Made by a program: the position numbers and the translations under genes
In this document: one piece after another, positions 6,441 to 17,414 of the stretch
How positions within the stretch are numbered: the stretch's first letter is position 1
Layout: the number at the start of each line of letters is the position of its first letter
Notes under the pieces: generated by a model
The model's database searches: none
What the model saw: only the letters and a program-made list of their open reading frames with translations
Told to the model about the DNA's origin: nothing
Source: Dunaliella salina
Lineage: Eukaryota; Chlorophyta; Chlorophyceae; Chlamydomonadales; Dunaliellaceae
Direction: 5' to 3'
Length of the DNA stretch: 20,598 bases
NCBI GenBank assembly: GCA_002284615.2
Contig: MU069723.1
Span: 211,074-231,671, forward strand

Positions 6441-9400
6441 AGTCTTGACACCAAACTGCTCAAATGGAGCATCACGGGTCTCCGCATAGAAAGGTGAGTA
6501 AGGGTTCATGTACTTATCGTCAAACAGGCGCTTGGGCTCCCAGGTCACTTCCTTCACACCCTCAAGGTTGAAAGGTCCCAGGTAGCCAAGGGGCGCGCGC
6601 ACGTCAACCTGTTTAACAAATTATGACCAGCAGCGTGGAGAATTGTAATTAGAAGTCATGAGACATAGCTCAAGCTTTGTTTCTGTGTGCATGCAGCAAT
6701 CAGACATCTGTGTCACCAATCAGACACCTGTATCTTCTTTTCTCACATAAGCATTCTCTTTTTTTCTCACATCATGCATTCTCTTTTTCTCTCACATCAG
6801 CATTGTTTTTTTTTCTCACATCATGCATGTATTTCGTTTGGATACCTGTTCCTGACAAGAATCCTCACACAAAATAAAAAATGTTATTCCTTCGGTGCGT
6901 TCACAAGGATCAGCTCTCATGCAGAGAACAGATTTTCTTGCTAATTTTCTGGGGGGCAAAGACAGATGCAGAGAGATGTTAGATGCCCTATCAACCATGA
7001 GGACCCCTGTACTGCAATCCAGGAAAAGGATGAGCAGTCTGATGCTTGGCTGTGAGTGAGGAGGTGAGGACATGCATCGATGAAGGAAGGTGTTCATTCT
7101 TCCAAAGTTGATGAACAAGCAGTCTCATGCTTGGCTGTGAGTGAGGAAGTGAGGACATGCATCGATGAAGGAAAGTGTTCATTCTTCCAAAATTGATGAA
7201 CGAGCAGTCTGATGCTTGGCTGTTGAACGAGCATGACTGATGTACGAGCAAAATTGATGAACGAGCAGTCTGATGCTTGGCTGTGAGTGAGGAAGTGAGG
7301 ACATGCGTCGATGAAGGAAGGTGTTCTTTCTTCCAAAGTTGATGAGCGATCCTATCAAGTGAGGACATGCATCGATGCTCCAATCAAGTGAGGACATGAT
7401 GATGATGATGCTTGGCGCCTATCAAGTGAGCCAGTGATGAGGACATGATGATGCTTGGCTCCTTTCAAGTGAGGACATGCATCGATGAGGAGAGGTGCTC
7501 AATTCTTCCAAAATTGAGCTAGCCCTGAATCAACCTGGTAGTTGGCAGTGACGTAGCTGTACTTGGAGCCCTCCATCTCGTGGAACCAGCCAGCAGTGAC
7601 TTCCGATCCAGTTGTNTCAGCCGCTGCCACAGCGATGTTCTCCTTGGTGTCGACCTAAGGTTCAGAGATGGAACAGAACCACTTTTGAGCACAAGCGTGC
7701 ATGCCCCGGCACATCCANGATTTGCNGGGACAGNGCAGTGGAGAGCTGCGCATACAGTGGGGACTTGGTGCATGAGTTCAGAAACAATGGCAATGAATGC
7801 ACACTCAAAAATCATAGAGCAGCTTCATTNTTATGCTTTTCTGCTTGAAATATTGTATGCACCCTTACGTTGTGCATCATGAGGAGGTCTTGGTGACGGT
7901 TGCTGGAGTCCTCAGATACCACCAGCCATGGGTATCCCTGGAAAAGAAGCCAAAATCAGGATTGTTTGTTTGAGTGAAACAAATGGGATTGCATCCCAGA
8001 GAAACTGTTACAGGCAAAGCAGCATACACTACAGAATGCAAAATGGAGCTCCCCCTTGATCTGAAAACTTACCAAGAAGGTGCATGCAAATGAAGGATAC
8101 AACAACTTTTGTAGCGCACCACTTGAGGGTATTCACCAGGGACCAATCTTTTTGTTGGACCAGGCTTGCACTTACGTGCATCATTCCGAGATTGTCAGGG
8201 TTGGAAGGCTTATCCATGGCACAGGTGGGCTCNTTGGCGAGTGTGATCATCTCACCACACACCTGCACGCGTGATTAATGGTAAAGCAGCATTTGGGAGG
8301 CATTGCCTGTGATGGCAGCATCCAGGAGGCATTGCCTGTGATGGTAGCATTCAGGAGGCATTGCCTGTGATGGCCTAGGAGACACTGATGGCAGCATCCA
8401 GGAGGCATTACCTGTGGTGGCAGCATTTAGGAGGCATTGATGGCAGCATTAAGGAGGCATTGCCTGTGATAACAGCATTCAGGAGGCAATGCCTGTGATG
8501 GCAGCATTCAGGAGGCATTGTGATAGCAGCATCCAGGAGGCATTGCCTGTGATGGCAGCATTCAGGAGGCATTGCCTGTGATGGTAGCACCCAGGAGGCA
8601 TCGCCTGTGATGGCAGCATCCAGGACACATCCCCGGTTGTGGCAGCATCCAGGAGGCATTGCCTGTGATGGCAGGCTGTTTATGCAAACAGAATGCTTCA
8701 AATCCCATTGATGATGTTCATTGATCTTGTCACCTCACCTCTGCAGAGATCTTGTATGCATTGTAGCTCTGATCAAGATCAATTGCATATACGCAGCCGC
8801 AGTAGTTTTCCTCAACCTTGATATCTGTGAGCTGGCTCCTGCATTGCAGAAAGGCAATTATGTGTGGGTGTGACAGCTGTGTGGGTGTGACAGTTTAAAC
8901 GAGCATGGAGCATTGCAAAGCGCGTGATCAAGATTAGCCCCCTTTTAGACACAGAAGCTTGGGCTTTTGGCTGACACTCTTCTGCACATGGGAGTTTGAG
9001 GACGCACCACTTGGTATCGTTGGTCATGGCCTTCTCTTGGTATGAGATGGCAAGGAACAGCTGGTTCTTGTCGCCCATCTGATGGTGGGTGAGACCCTCC
9101 ATCTTGTTGAACTGTGCGAATCAAAAACAATGAAAAAAGATTGTGAGTGGAGCAAACAGATGAATGCACTAGTGGTGCAACCTCCTGAGGTGTGACGTTT
9201 TACATAGGCATGCCCTGGCCATATTGCTCCGATGCATGCAGATCTGTTACATGCCTCCATCGCTGAAACGCTGCTTTGACCAGCACCCTCCAACTGATGC
9301 GCTGCACATTTTCACTTGCTGATGCATAATACTGACAATCATCCCCTGATGTGCTCATACACTGCATGCTCCTTACCTCAGTGGTGCCGCCCATGAAGGA

Positions 9401-12400
9401 GATGTATCGGCGAGTCTCAAGGCCTGCTGCCAGCATCTCCACGTTCTTCGTGTTCTTGTTCAGCTGGAAAGGGAGAGAGGAATGGAAAACAAAGGGATGT
9501 GCATGTATGCTTGCCTGTGCATACTTTCGTGCATGCATGCATGTAAGTTTGTGTANGTGTGTGACACGTCACGCTCTTGGTCTGGTTGAAGGCAATGGAA
9601 TCATGTCCGCCAGAAGCTCTGTCCATCCATTACCTTGACACAATGATGCATCAAAAGATGTCAGTTCAAGATCTAGATCAGACTTCAGATCAGCACGCAT
9701 CAAAGAGGAGAGTTCCCACAGCATGAGGGCCAAGTGGAACTCACCTTCAGGCACTCCCAGTTGCGGTCCCAGAAGACGAGCTTGTACTCAGGGTCTGCGC
9801 AGCTCCTCACATTTGCCNCCTCATCAAAGTCGACATCAATGGCTGAGAAGATATCAGAGAAGGNGAACTCCCCTAGTGGCTTCCTGGCTTGCTCCAGCAG
9901 GATGTCCTGTTCATACATGGGCAGCATGAGATGATCTTCAATGCTGGAAACTTCCTCACCCTTGACAACAAAAATCACNGTCTTGCGCACTTAGCTCAAA
10001 CAAATTTCAATTCCTTTGATTCCGTGAGAAGCCCTTGACAGTAGACATTTTGACATTGGAAGGAGAAGATCAGTGGCTTTGCTATGCTTTGCATACTTAC
10101 ATGATCCAGGCGGCCCAGAGAAATCCACTCAATGTCACCCTCCAGGGAAGCGGGCAGAGGCTCGCCAGGCTGAGCTGCATTGGTCTGCTTGATTTTGGCA
10201 GCAAACATCTCACCTGCGGAGGGGAAAACAAAAGAAAAAGAAGGGTCTACGCAAGCCAGAGGCCGCATGCAAAGGGAAGGTCCCCTGACTAATAAGCTAG
10301 CAAGCTAGCAAGCTAGCAGAGGCCTCATCAGAGGGGAAAACACACTTTGCTGAGAGGTGGCACACTGCTTTTGGCAATGCCCTGAAGATATAAGTATTGC
10401 AGCAGCAGCGGGCAAAGCAAAAACACCACAGTCAACCACTCTGAAAAGGATTTGGCATAAGCAGCATGTGCGCCTCACCCTTGGACAAATCGGAGGGTGT
10501 GTCAGCAATGAACTTCAGCAGACCACCACCCTTAGCATCATCTGTCAGATAGACAGTCTTCTTGTCTGGGAAGACATACCTGCACAAATACAGGGGTGCA
10601 CGTAAGATGCAATTGCTGAACTGCGTTACAAGTACATTGACAACAGCTAATTGCTGGTAAACTAGTAAGAGGCCAAGAGAATTTACGCACCCTGCCTCAA
10701 AAGAGGAGCGACCAAGGGACAAGATCTTGGAGAAGGTGGGCTTGCCATCCTTGATTGCAATCTCGACGTTATGGCCATNCATGTAAGGCTTGAACTCCTG
10801 GAGACAAGATAAGATGGGGAACGCGTTGTGCAATGTGGGCTCTGTACGTATGAGGAATCCACTTTATGCTACGCGTGTGCCAGCAGGCTGGCAAGATTCC
10901 TAGACATCGGTACCTGCTTGACCTTCTTCAAGAACACATCCGCATCATCAGGTGCGATGAACTCAGCCTCNATGCCGTACATCTTGGCATTCTTCATAGG
11001 CTTCTCTCCCTCAGTGCCTTCCTCCAAGAGGTACACTCCTACACACAAAAGCAGGGCAACAGATGCTCAGGCTGAGGCCTCTGGATTGTCAAAAGGTCNA
11101 AATGCTGACACTCTGCTGGACAATAAAACCCCCNAGCGTGGCAGCTACACATGCTTGCAACACCACTGACAGCATACCGCACTGACATGACAGGTGCCAA
11201 ANCAATGTTTTCACAAACACTGGCATGCCTATACATTTGATACACTGAGCTTCCTTCACCTCCANTTCACAGTCACATGGAAGCGGCCACACCTTTGTAT
11301 GCCATAATGGCCAGGACGTGGCCCCCAGGGACGTTGCCGGCCTTCATGTCCTCCTCCAACTTACGGACATTCAGGTAGTTTTCCTCACCCCCCAAGTGTG
11401 TGTTCCTGGAAAACGAGGATGGGATCGTCTCAGCATGATCATGTCCTAGGCTGTTTGACCTCCAGCAANCAAAAACAAGGCAGACTACCTCATACTTTTN
11501 TGCAGGAAGGGTTCTCACCAAGGTGTGATGGACCCAGCACAAGGACGGATGCTGCCTTCCCACTCAGATGCGTTCACAGCCTGCAGAACAAAGGCAAAAT
11601 GTGCAGGTTTGAGTATGCTGCAGGAAAGATTGCTGTGTCCCTGGCATCGAACATCCACAAATGTGCTGTGTATATAAGGGGCCACATCGGAGACTATTGG
11701 GTATGACTTGCAATGGCAAAGTTAGGAAAATTCAGTGCTGGTAATTTGACATTCTTGACTTCAGGGGAAAACCCAACAGCAAATAAGATGAGATGATGCG
11801 AGAGGCCCAGTTCNGCNNAGCACCNATCACATTGTACAGNCACCATCACGTCTGAGGAACACTGCAGGCAGCCAGGCCTGGGAACNANCTCTCAGTCATC
11901 AGGTCCACTGCAGGCGGAAAGTACCTTCCAACCTGACTTCCAAGGGGATGTGGTGTTACTTAATCCATGCCTTGGACCACTGACCTGAAGGGAAACAGCA
12001 CCCAGGTGACCATCCTCACTCTCAGACAGCTCAAGCGCATAGTATGGGGCAGGGGATGTCTCGAACTGCACAATGCCGTACAACTTTCCATCTACCTGCA
12101 CATTAGCAAGCGCGCAATNTGCATTTCATTGTCAGTGGTGTCAAGCTTGAAGTTCAAAAGAGCGTTAGCAACGGCAGGCTGCGATTGACCTTGCGCACAG
12201 CATGGACTTAACGTACCCCACCCAGCTTGGGCTTGTACATGTAAGCATATGCACATTCTGTTGTTTGTACACCAGTTCCTATTCAAGTATAAACCTGAAC
12301 CCCAGAGCTTACTAACTTGTTCAGAAAGAAGGGGTCCCCAGGACCCAAGAACGCACCCTGATGTAGCTCATGAAGTCGGGGCCATCATCCAGCTGGGGCT

Positions 12401-13163
12401 TTCCAGCTTCATCCTACAATGTGTCATGTGCAGAGGGCCCACAGGAATGAGACAGCTGCAGCTGTCTCTGAAGTATGCTTCAATTTTTGAAATGAAGGTT
12501 GGGCATGAATGGACAAATTAATGGGCATGTTCAGCTGACATCAATGCTCATGGCGTTGTTGCTGCATTCACAAACGTCCCGTGCAAAGGATGATGTGACG
12601 TTATTCCTGATCTTTTCAGTGAAATTTGCACAACGTGTAAATATCTGTAATTGCAGGATCTTGCAGCAAGATCCCGAAAAACGGTAGGATCCTAAAGAAT
12701 ATCGGCAGGGTCGCTTCGACTCAGGTGCTTACCGTTGTCAACAGGGAGGCAAAAATCCCAACCAAAATTCACCTACAAGCACTGGGGCGCCCTTGGCATC
12801 GATGACCAGGCCGAGCGTGGCGACCTTGCCATCGGGGCCCTTGAGCTGATCGCCCACACGCATGATGACATGGAAGGCGTTTTCCAGCTTGGGGATTTCG
12901 ACGGTCGCCTCCTCCTTGGTCGCCACCTTCAGCGCTCGGCCTCCCGCAGCAACGGCCTGTAGGATAATGTGCAGAATATGATTTGCGCAAAAATGTGAGC
13001 TCACATGAATGTTTGCGCAGGCGTCCAGTGCACACACTCGATGTGGAGCTGTCTTAACCGCCAAGACCTGCGGCTGCATTTGATCAGAGCAACTCTGTGG
13101 CCTCACCTGCTGCACGACTCCGAGACAGACAACCAGGGCGGCAAGGAAAGATGCCGACCGCAT
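6318..13163 (-). CDS. PhoX-family (DUF839) secreted alkaline phosphatase, about 19 exons
   Basis: I placed exons, 5' to 3', at 13107-13163, 12777-12956, 12357-12413, 12217-12231 (or 12257), 11985-12095, 11519-11580, 11293-11405, 10914-11038, 10691-10797, 10479-10579, 10101-10213, 9745-9906, 9377-9463, about 8953-9111, about 8739-8831, 8176-8262, 7869-7937, 7535-7654 and 6318-6608. All have GT-AG introns and phases that join. The weak points are exon 3/4 and the exon 14/15 junction. The product is about 702 residues. PhoX landmarks in order are 'PCAGSITPWNTHLGGEE' (about 153-169), 'YVFPDKKTVYLTDDA' (from 277), 'EMFAAKIKQT' and 'WISLGRLDH', 'YISFMGGTTEFNKMEGL' (from 421), 'NPDNLGMM', 'WLVVSEDSSNRHQD' and 'GSEVTAGWFHEMEG'. 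Known PhoX enzymes are metal-dependent (Ca, Fe) phosphomonoesterases induced by phosphate starvation; activity here is inferred. Ns at 7616, 8233, 9818, 9864, 10779 and 10971 fall in exons. Confidence 0.85.
6733..6840. repeat. Intronic TTTTTCTCACATCATGCATTC tandem repeat
   Basis: About four units of roughly 25-29 bp, each a T/C-rich run, then CTCACAT(C)A and GCAT, lie in the last intron (6609-7534) of the PhoX-like gene. Open frames here come from the repeat and are not genes. Confidence 0.75.
7033..7510. repeat. 85-bp intronic minisatellite
   Basis: Units start with AGCAGTCTGATGCTTGGCTG at 7033, 7118, 7203 and 7264. The first two are 85 bp, the third is internally shortened to 61 bp, and the array decays from about 7345 into GAGGACATG(CATCGATG) scraps up to about 7510. 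It lies in the 926-bp last intron, and its edge is close to the donor of exon 18 (7534). The overlapping minus-strand ORFs are repeat artefacts. Confidence 0.85.
8285..8672. repeat. 29-bp intronic minisatellite
   Basis: About a dozen units of AGGAGGCATTGCCTGTGATG followed by GCAGCATCC, some missing blocks, lie in the intron between the exons at 8176-8262 and 8739-8831. The Cys/His-rich minus-strand ORF over it is produced by the repeat. Confidence 0.85.
10295..10319. repeat. Short (AGCTAGCA)3 intronic repeat
   Basis: Three tandem AGCTAGCA units lie in the intron between the exons at 10101-10213 and 10479-10579. No function is apparent. Confidence 0.7.
13107..13163 (-). other. Exon 1: start codon and signal peptide of the PhoX-like protein
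   Basis: The ATG at 13163-13161 opens a 19-codon exon, 'MRSASFLAALVVCLGVVQQ', followed by a GTGAGG donor. It has a basic N-terminus and a hydrophobic core of about 13 residues, the form of a secretory signal peptide. Exon 2 begins 'AVAAGGRAL', a plausible cleavage region. No other start fits in frame, and the intron joins in phase 0. Confidence 0.75.
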
Positions 13164-14639
13164 CGCTGCAGCCGCTTACGGAATGCAGGAAATTGTTGTT
13201 TTTTCATGTGACCGTGTCGGCGCTTTCTCATTTATGCAGCTGATCCAGGAGAATATCCGAGTAAGACGGTTTAAGGTGGACCTTTCTGCAAGATGCTATC
13301 CACAACGTCTGACAGAAGCACACAATCTACATTATTTTCAGCAGGAAACCTTTCCCAATGATGCTACTACATTGAGGCAAGTTAATCGAGAGAAGCAGAA
13401 GGATGGGACGGAGGGNCTTAGGCTCCAGGACTCATGGGTGATTTCTGCAGGTGGCAATGAGTATGAGCAGCTGCGTGCGAGGTATGTGCGTGCATGAGCT
13501 CAATGAAAGGCTTGCATTCCTGCATACAGAGCTCGCTTGATTAAGCAAGCGGAAGCCTATAGGGAATCATTAGCTAAGGGACACACAAGATTTNTNGGGG
13601 CTCTGNTTGGAANTGGAACTGGCTGCTTTTCAAGCGAGCTACATTGGCTTGAGNGATGCAGNGTGTGCTCNTNCACAAGACCTGCTGCACATTTTGGGAT
13701 GCAAGCGCCATGAGTGGTCACTCAGTGATGGCCATAGGCCTANCCATNTTTGGATGNAAACACTTATTTGTTCCACTGGGGAGAACCACCTGTCCGAGCG
13801 TTCCCCTTTTCTATGGTCGGGCGTCCTGTAGTGGAGCGCAGGCGATGCAAATCACCCAAACAGGTGAAGATCACCTGTGGCACAGTTGCTTGCAGTTCAA
13901 GCTCCCAAACTCCCACAAGAGTGAGCCAGAAGATTGCCATTTCTGTGCGAGATAGTTACTTCAATNTTGCTTCCTGCAGNAAAGGAGGGCATGGGTGTGC
14001 CGAAGAAGCAATTTACCTGCGGGTTCAAAACTTGTCAACAGGACATGTTTGCAATCTGCGCCGTCCATACATGTCACTTTTGATTTGTAAGTTTCTGGGA
14101 AGGTGAGGGCGGGTGCGATAGTTGTGGGACTGGGATGTGGTTTGAAGATGGCTTTTGATTGTGTTTAACCAGGTCAATTTCTTGGACCCAGGACTCACAG
14201 GTGCCTGTGGGTTTGATGTCTGTTTGCGGAGGGGTGGGATGTGTATCATGTCTCATCTTGGCTCCAGCTGTGACGGGCCTCAGGGGATGGCAGGGTCCAC
14301 TGTGGGAAATAGGAGTCTGGGCTTGCTTAGCTGGTATTCAAAATCTTGTGTTTGCTGGTCAAGTGTGGGCCAGCCTGATTTCATTTCCTCTAACTCCATT
14401 CATGATGGTGACCAACAGGCCTTATGCAGCTCTGCTTTAGACTTGATTGTGATGCTGGTGCTAGGACAGGTTGTTACCACACTTAAACAAAAAGATCAAC
14501 AATGCTGAAGGGAAAATGTCCTGTAGATCCGCAGCACACTCCGCATCCAAACAAATGTGGTTTGCTCCAAATGGTCCACTAACCCATAATGCCCTCTCCC
14601 AGGCTGTCATCAGTTAGACAGCACTACCTTCACCTTTTG
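13164..14639. other. Upstream flank of the PhoX-like gene; no recognisable gene
   Basis: The stretch contains several isolated Ns (13415-13980), so frames are unreliable. I see no family resemblance in the short ORFs on either strand. The promoter of the PhoX-like gene should lie at its left end, just above 13163, but no TATA-like or other known element stands out. The right end borders the decayed retrotransposon copy on the minus strand. Confidence 0.45.
13861..13877. repeat. Inverted repeat CAGGTGA-AGA-TCACCTG
   Basis: Perfect 7-bp arms surround a 3-base centre. It lies about 700 bp upstream of the PhoX-like start codon. It could bind a dimeric regulator or be chance; nothing else supports a role. 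Confidence 0.45.
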
Positions 14640-14985
14640 TTCATTTTGCTTTGTTTGTAGCTGCTTGAAGTGCAAAAGCATCCGCTCCTTCATAACCAAG
14701 GATGCCACAGTGTGATTTTACTTTGTATTATAAGTGCACAGGGTCTTCTGATGTACTAATTCGAGTTCTTATTTCTTTGAGTGGTGGTGAATGTAAATGG
14801 GTGGACATGTCAATGAGTTTGAGGATCTGGTTTCTAACCTGATTCAATGCTAAAGAACTGTCAATCGCTATTGAAGTGTGCTCTTCCTGGAGAGCTACAG
14901 AAATTGCAGCAAGCTCTGCTCTATTAATTGTATTAATGGGTCTATGGCCCTTTGGATTCATTGTGCAGGTTGTAGTTATAGAGAA
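14640..14985 (-). pseudogene. Retrotransposon RNase H domain fragment
   Basis: Read from high to low coordinates: 'MNPKGHRPINTINRAELAAI' with the second catalytic acid (E), 'SIAIDSSLAL' with the third (D), 'RNQILKLIDMSTHLH', and after an in-frame TAA at about 14728-14730, 'YKVKSHCGILGYEGADAFA' with the last His/Asp motif. The first acid ('YTDGS') segment is not recognisable upstream. It lies below an APE fragment on the same strand without the reverse transcriptase in between, so this copy has a large internal deletion. The internal stop and lost parts make it a pseudogene. Confidence 0.75.
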
Positions 14986-15409
14986 GATGATGTCTTCCGG
15001 GGTGAAAAGTGATGCTCTTGCCTGCTGCTTATTCCTGTTGCCGGAGTTTTTGACACCGTTTCAGTGACTGCCATACAGAAATGTTAGATGTCGCCAGCCT
15101 GGGGTCTTTGGTTGGGGGGTTGCAGGTATGGTTTTATGTTAGATCTAATGGAATTCGTTGGCTACAAACTTCGAAAAAAGTTCTGTGTGTCATGATGAAA
15201 AAGTGCAAATCTTTTCCTCCATGTGCTGGGGCTTTAGAGAGAGGAAGATTTTTATTGCTCTGCAATCTGTTGATTGCTTCTGTGGTACCATTTTCCTGCA
15301 GGGATTGTACACTGTAAATCCTCGAGCCAGGTTGGGTTATTATGAAAGAGACTTTGCTTTCCTTCATTATTCCAATTGGCAANAAGCCCCATGTGCCTCA
15401 TATTTCTTT

Positions 15410-16340
15410 CGGGATGAGCTAGAGGAAGAAGGTAGGCTTAAGGTTGTTGGAATGCCAAGTTTCTGAGGGGAATTGGGCAAGGACTGTGGCATGGTCAGGG
15501 TAACATGCGAACCAGCACATGCATCCTTTCTTGGTCCACCCCATCTGGCTGGGGAGGAGATAGCGACAGCAGTTGGGGTAGTTGTGCTTTGTTTCTGTCC
15601 AATACCACGTGGAGTGTGGAAAAGGTGTGGATGGTGTAGACGTGGGCAGTAGTTGTATGTCATCAATTTGGCTGTATGTGTAGGAATTCTGACCACTTGC
15701 AATGGCTGAGGTACACGTACAGGAAGTCCATGGGCGTACCTGGAGGTTCGCATCCCTTTGCATGAGTTTGTTCTTCAGTAAGAGATTTCTTTGTTGGGTG
15801 TCTTGCTGATAGGCTGTATAGCTACTTCTGTTATTGTTAGTAGAGGTGGCATTCATGTCGCCCATGAGGATGGGGGCACAGGGTTGGGATTTGATGACGT
15901 CACTAATTCATGCCTCCATGTGCTGGCGCTCTCTGAGAGCATGTGGTTCAGTACCTGAAGGCCTGTAGGTGGGGAGAATCAAAATAGGAACATGTGGTGT
16001 GTGTAATTTGACACGTGTGTAGTTTGAGCAACTACCCTTCCTTGAAGTGCATTGGAAGCATCTAGTTGGCAAGCTGAGTAGTAAGAACGATGTCCTTCCG
16101 CACACATAGCAGTGTGCCTTTGTAGTGATGCGGGCTGTGCTACCAATTGTATCCATGCAAGAGTGGGAAGAGCTAGGCTGGTGGCTTCTTCTTGTAAGGA
16201 GTAGTTCTTGTCTCTGAATGAAACAATGTCAGGGCCATAGCGTTCTAGGAGGTCTTTCATCCTCTCCACTCTTGTATATATATATATATATATCCTCTTT
16301 ACTCTTGTACAAGCCTCTGACTTTGACAGTTATGATTTCA
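15410..16340 (-). pseudogene. Retrotransposon apurinic-type endonuclease (APE) domain, decayed
   Basis: Three frames give successive pieces of one APE domain: 'VKVRGLYKSK' (16290-16330), 'ERMKDLLERYGPDIVSFRDK' (16200-16269), 'GRVVAQTTHVSNYTHHMF', 'HVPILILPTYRPSGTE', 'APILMGDMNATSTNN' (the conserved GDxNA motif), 'SQIDDIQLL' (S-x-IDD) and 'PDHATVL' (degenerate SDH). In this family the first block normally reads 'FQET'; here it is 'FRDK', so the metal-binding Glu appears lost. A (TA)n run at 16274-16293 sits between two near-copies of a 16-bp motif, and there are several stops and frameshifts. APE domains nick target DNA in most non-LTR retrotransposons. Confidence 0.75.
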
Positions 16341-16637
16341 GGTATTTAGTTGTGTGTTGGTTGGTGGATGAGTGCGTTCAAAATCATTATTGATAATGTC
16401 ATCCGTACTGTTGTTGTATTTGTCTGAGGAATGCTCAGAGGTGGAGCGGAGCTGCAGCTCATGGGCACTGGGGGCAGGTGTGGAGAGATCAGCAAGGTGA
16501 AGCACAAAAGTGTTGCTAATGTGGTTCCAGTTGCTGTCCTCTTGGATTGTCAGGAGGCTGCCTTGCAAGTTGTTGTCTGGTGGACAAGCGGATGGGCTGG
16601 GGGTAGTTGGGAGTCTAGCAGGTACCAGTGCCAGCAT
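16338..16637 (-). other. Open frame upstream of the APE domain, probably retrotransposon N-terminal region
   Basis: A 99-codon frame rich in Pro, Ser, Thr and Asn ('LPTTPSPSACPPDNN', 'TPAPSAHELQLRSTSEHSSD') ends just before the APE block on the same strand. It has no recognisable domain. Its position fits the low-complexity region that precedes the endonuclease in such elements, but this is inferred from adjacency only. Confidence 0.35.
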
Positions 16638-16640
16638 GTA

Positions 16641-17045
16641 TAGTCAGGACACAGCTTTTCTCAGAGTTACAGCATAAGCTTGACTATTACTGATGTTTGT
16701 CATGAGGATAAGAGCAGAGTTGCGAGCACTGTCAGCCAGGAGACTGCCAAGGAGTTTTACATTTATTTGCCCGCACCAGAGGTTGGTTTTTTTGTGCCTG
16801 ATGAAGTAATTTTACAGGCAATCCAAGGAAATGTAGAGAAGTAATGGTTTAAAATCATGCAGTTAAAGTTGCCTCTGTACTCCTTAGTAGTGCTTCAAGG
16901 AGAGATATTGCAGATTCCTCCTTCTGAGTTTGCTCTCTAGTTTCTGAATGTGCTCCAAAATTGAGTCACCAGATAAAATAGGATCTCAAAAGCTTCATGC
17001 CCATTCACTTCAGTATGTCCACAAGCTTTTTACCACTTGATGCGC
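16641..17045. other. No recognisable gene
   Basis: I see no coding, RNA or repeat signal. It may be further decayed 5' sequence of the minus-strand retrotransposon copy. Confidence 0.45.
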
Positions 17046-17068
17046 CATTGAAAAAAAGAGCACCCCTC

Positions 17069-17255
17069 ACTGCCAGGTTCTAGAGCCGAATGTTTCTAGT
17101 GAGCCTCCTGATCCCCATTAGCCTCTTCTGTCTTTAATATCGTGGTGGAGGTGACTCACGGCTCTTTTGGGCCAATTCGTCTCCTTTTCTTGAATTGATG
17201 AAGGGAGTGTTTCTCTGCCTGCACAGTTTTTTTCCTTTCTTTCTTTCTTCTCTAG
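17069..17255 (+). mobile_element. 5'-truncated retrotransposon 3' end, UTR subfamily 1
   Basis: The ORF end 'CQVLEPNVSSEPPDPH' and stop TAG (17119-17121) precede a UTR with GTGGTGGAGGTGACTCACGG, CTCTTTTGGGCCAATTCG, TTGATGAAGGGAGTG, 'CTCTGCCTGCACAG' and a (TTTC)n tail to about 17250. This is the cleanest subfamily-1 copy here. Confidence 0.75.
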
Positions 17256-17260
17256 TGTGT

Positions 17261-17299
17261 CCTGTAGTCCCTGTAGTCCCTATAGTCCCTTTAGTCCCG
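17261..17299. repeat. 9-bp tandem repeat (CCCTGTAGT)n
   Basis: About four units with small changes (CTGTAGTCC, CTATAGTCC, CTTTAGTCC) directly follow the tail of the retrotransposon 3' end. Confidence 0.75.
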
Positions 17300-17414
17300 T
17301 GTTAAAGGTATGGATTAGGCAGAATTCCTCATCTTGTGCCTCCATGTACATGAGCAGTGTTGTTTGTGTGTTCTGGTCCTGGTTGATTTTGGAAACCATA
17401 GAGTTGAGTGACAT
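17280..17414 (-). other. Unrecognised 44-codon open frame
   Basis: The frame starts 'MSLNSMVSKINQDQNTQTTL', runs on to 'YMEAQDEEFCLIHTFNTG' and ends in the 9-bp repeat. It stays open upstream of the ATG for about 20 codons ('PINIHGNTFCQNQGG'). Composition looks protein-like, but I recognise no family. It may be another scrap of the retrotransposon polyprotein. Confidence 0.25.

Noticed and set aside
6991..7397. Several overlapping minus-strand ORFs with repeated 'MSSLPHSQPS' motifs
   Set aside because: They are frames across the 85-bp minisatellite inside an intron with consistent splice sites on both sides.
7033..8672. Possible CRISPR-like arrays
   Set aside because: Repeat units are contiguous with no unique spacers, in a eukaryotic gene's introns.
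8408..8701. Cys/His-rich ORF resembling tandem zinc fingers
   Set aside because: The periodicity comes from the 29-bp DNA minisatellite; the spacing does not keep a finger pattern and it lies in an intron.
9700..9990. Coding extension upstream of exon 12 ('VIFVVKGEEVSSIEDHLML')
   Set aside because: It is in frame, but a good acceptor at 9907 joins in phase 0 with exon 11, and the PhoX pattern runs directly from 'WISLGRLDH' to 'DILLEQARKP'; it is most likely intron.
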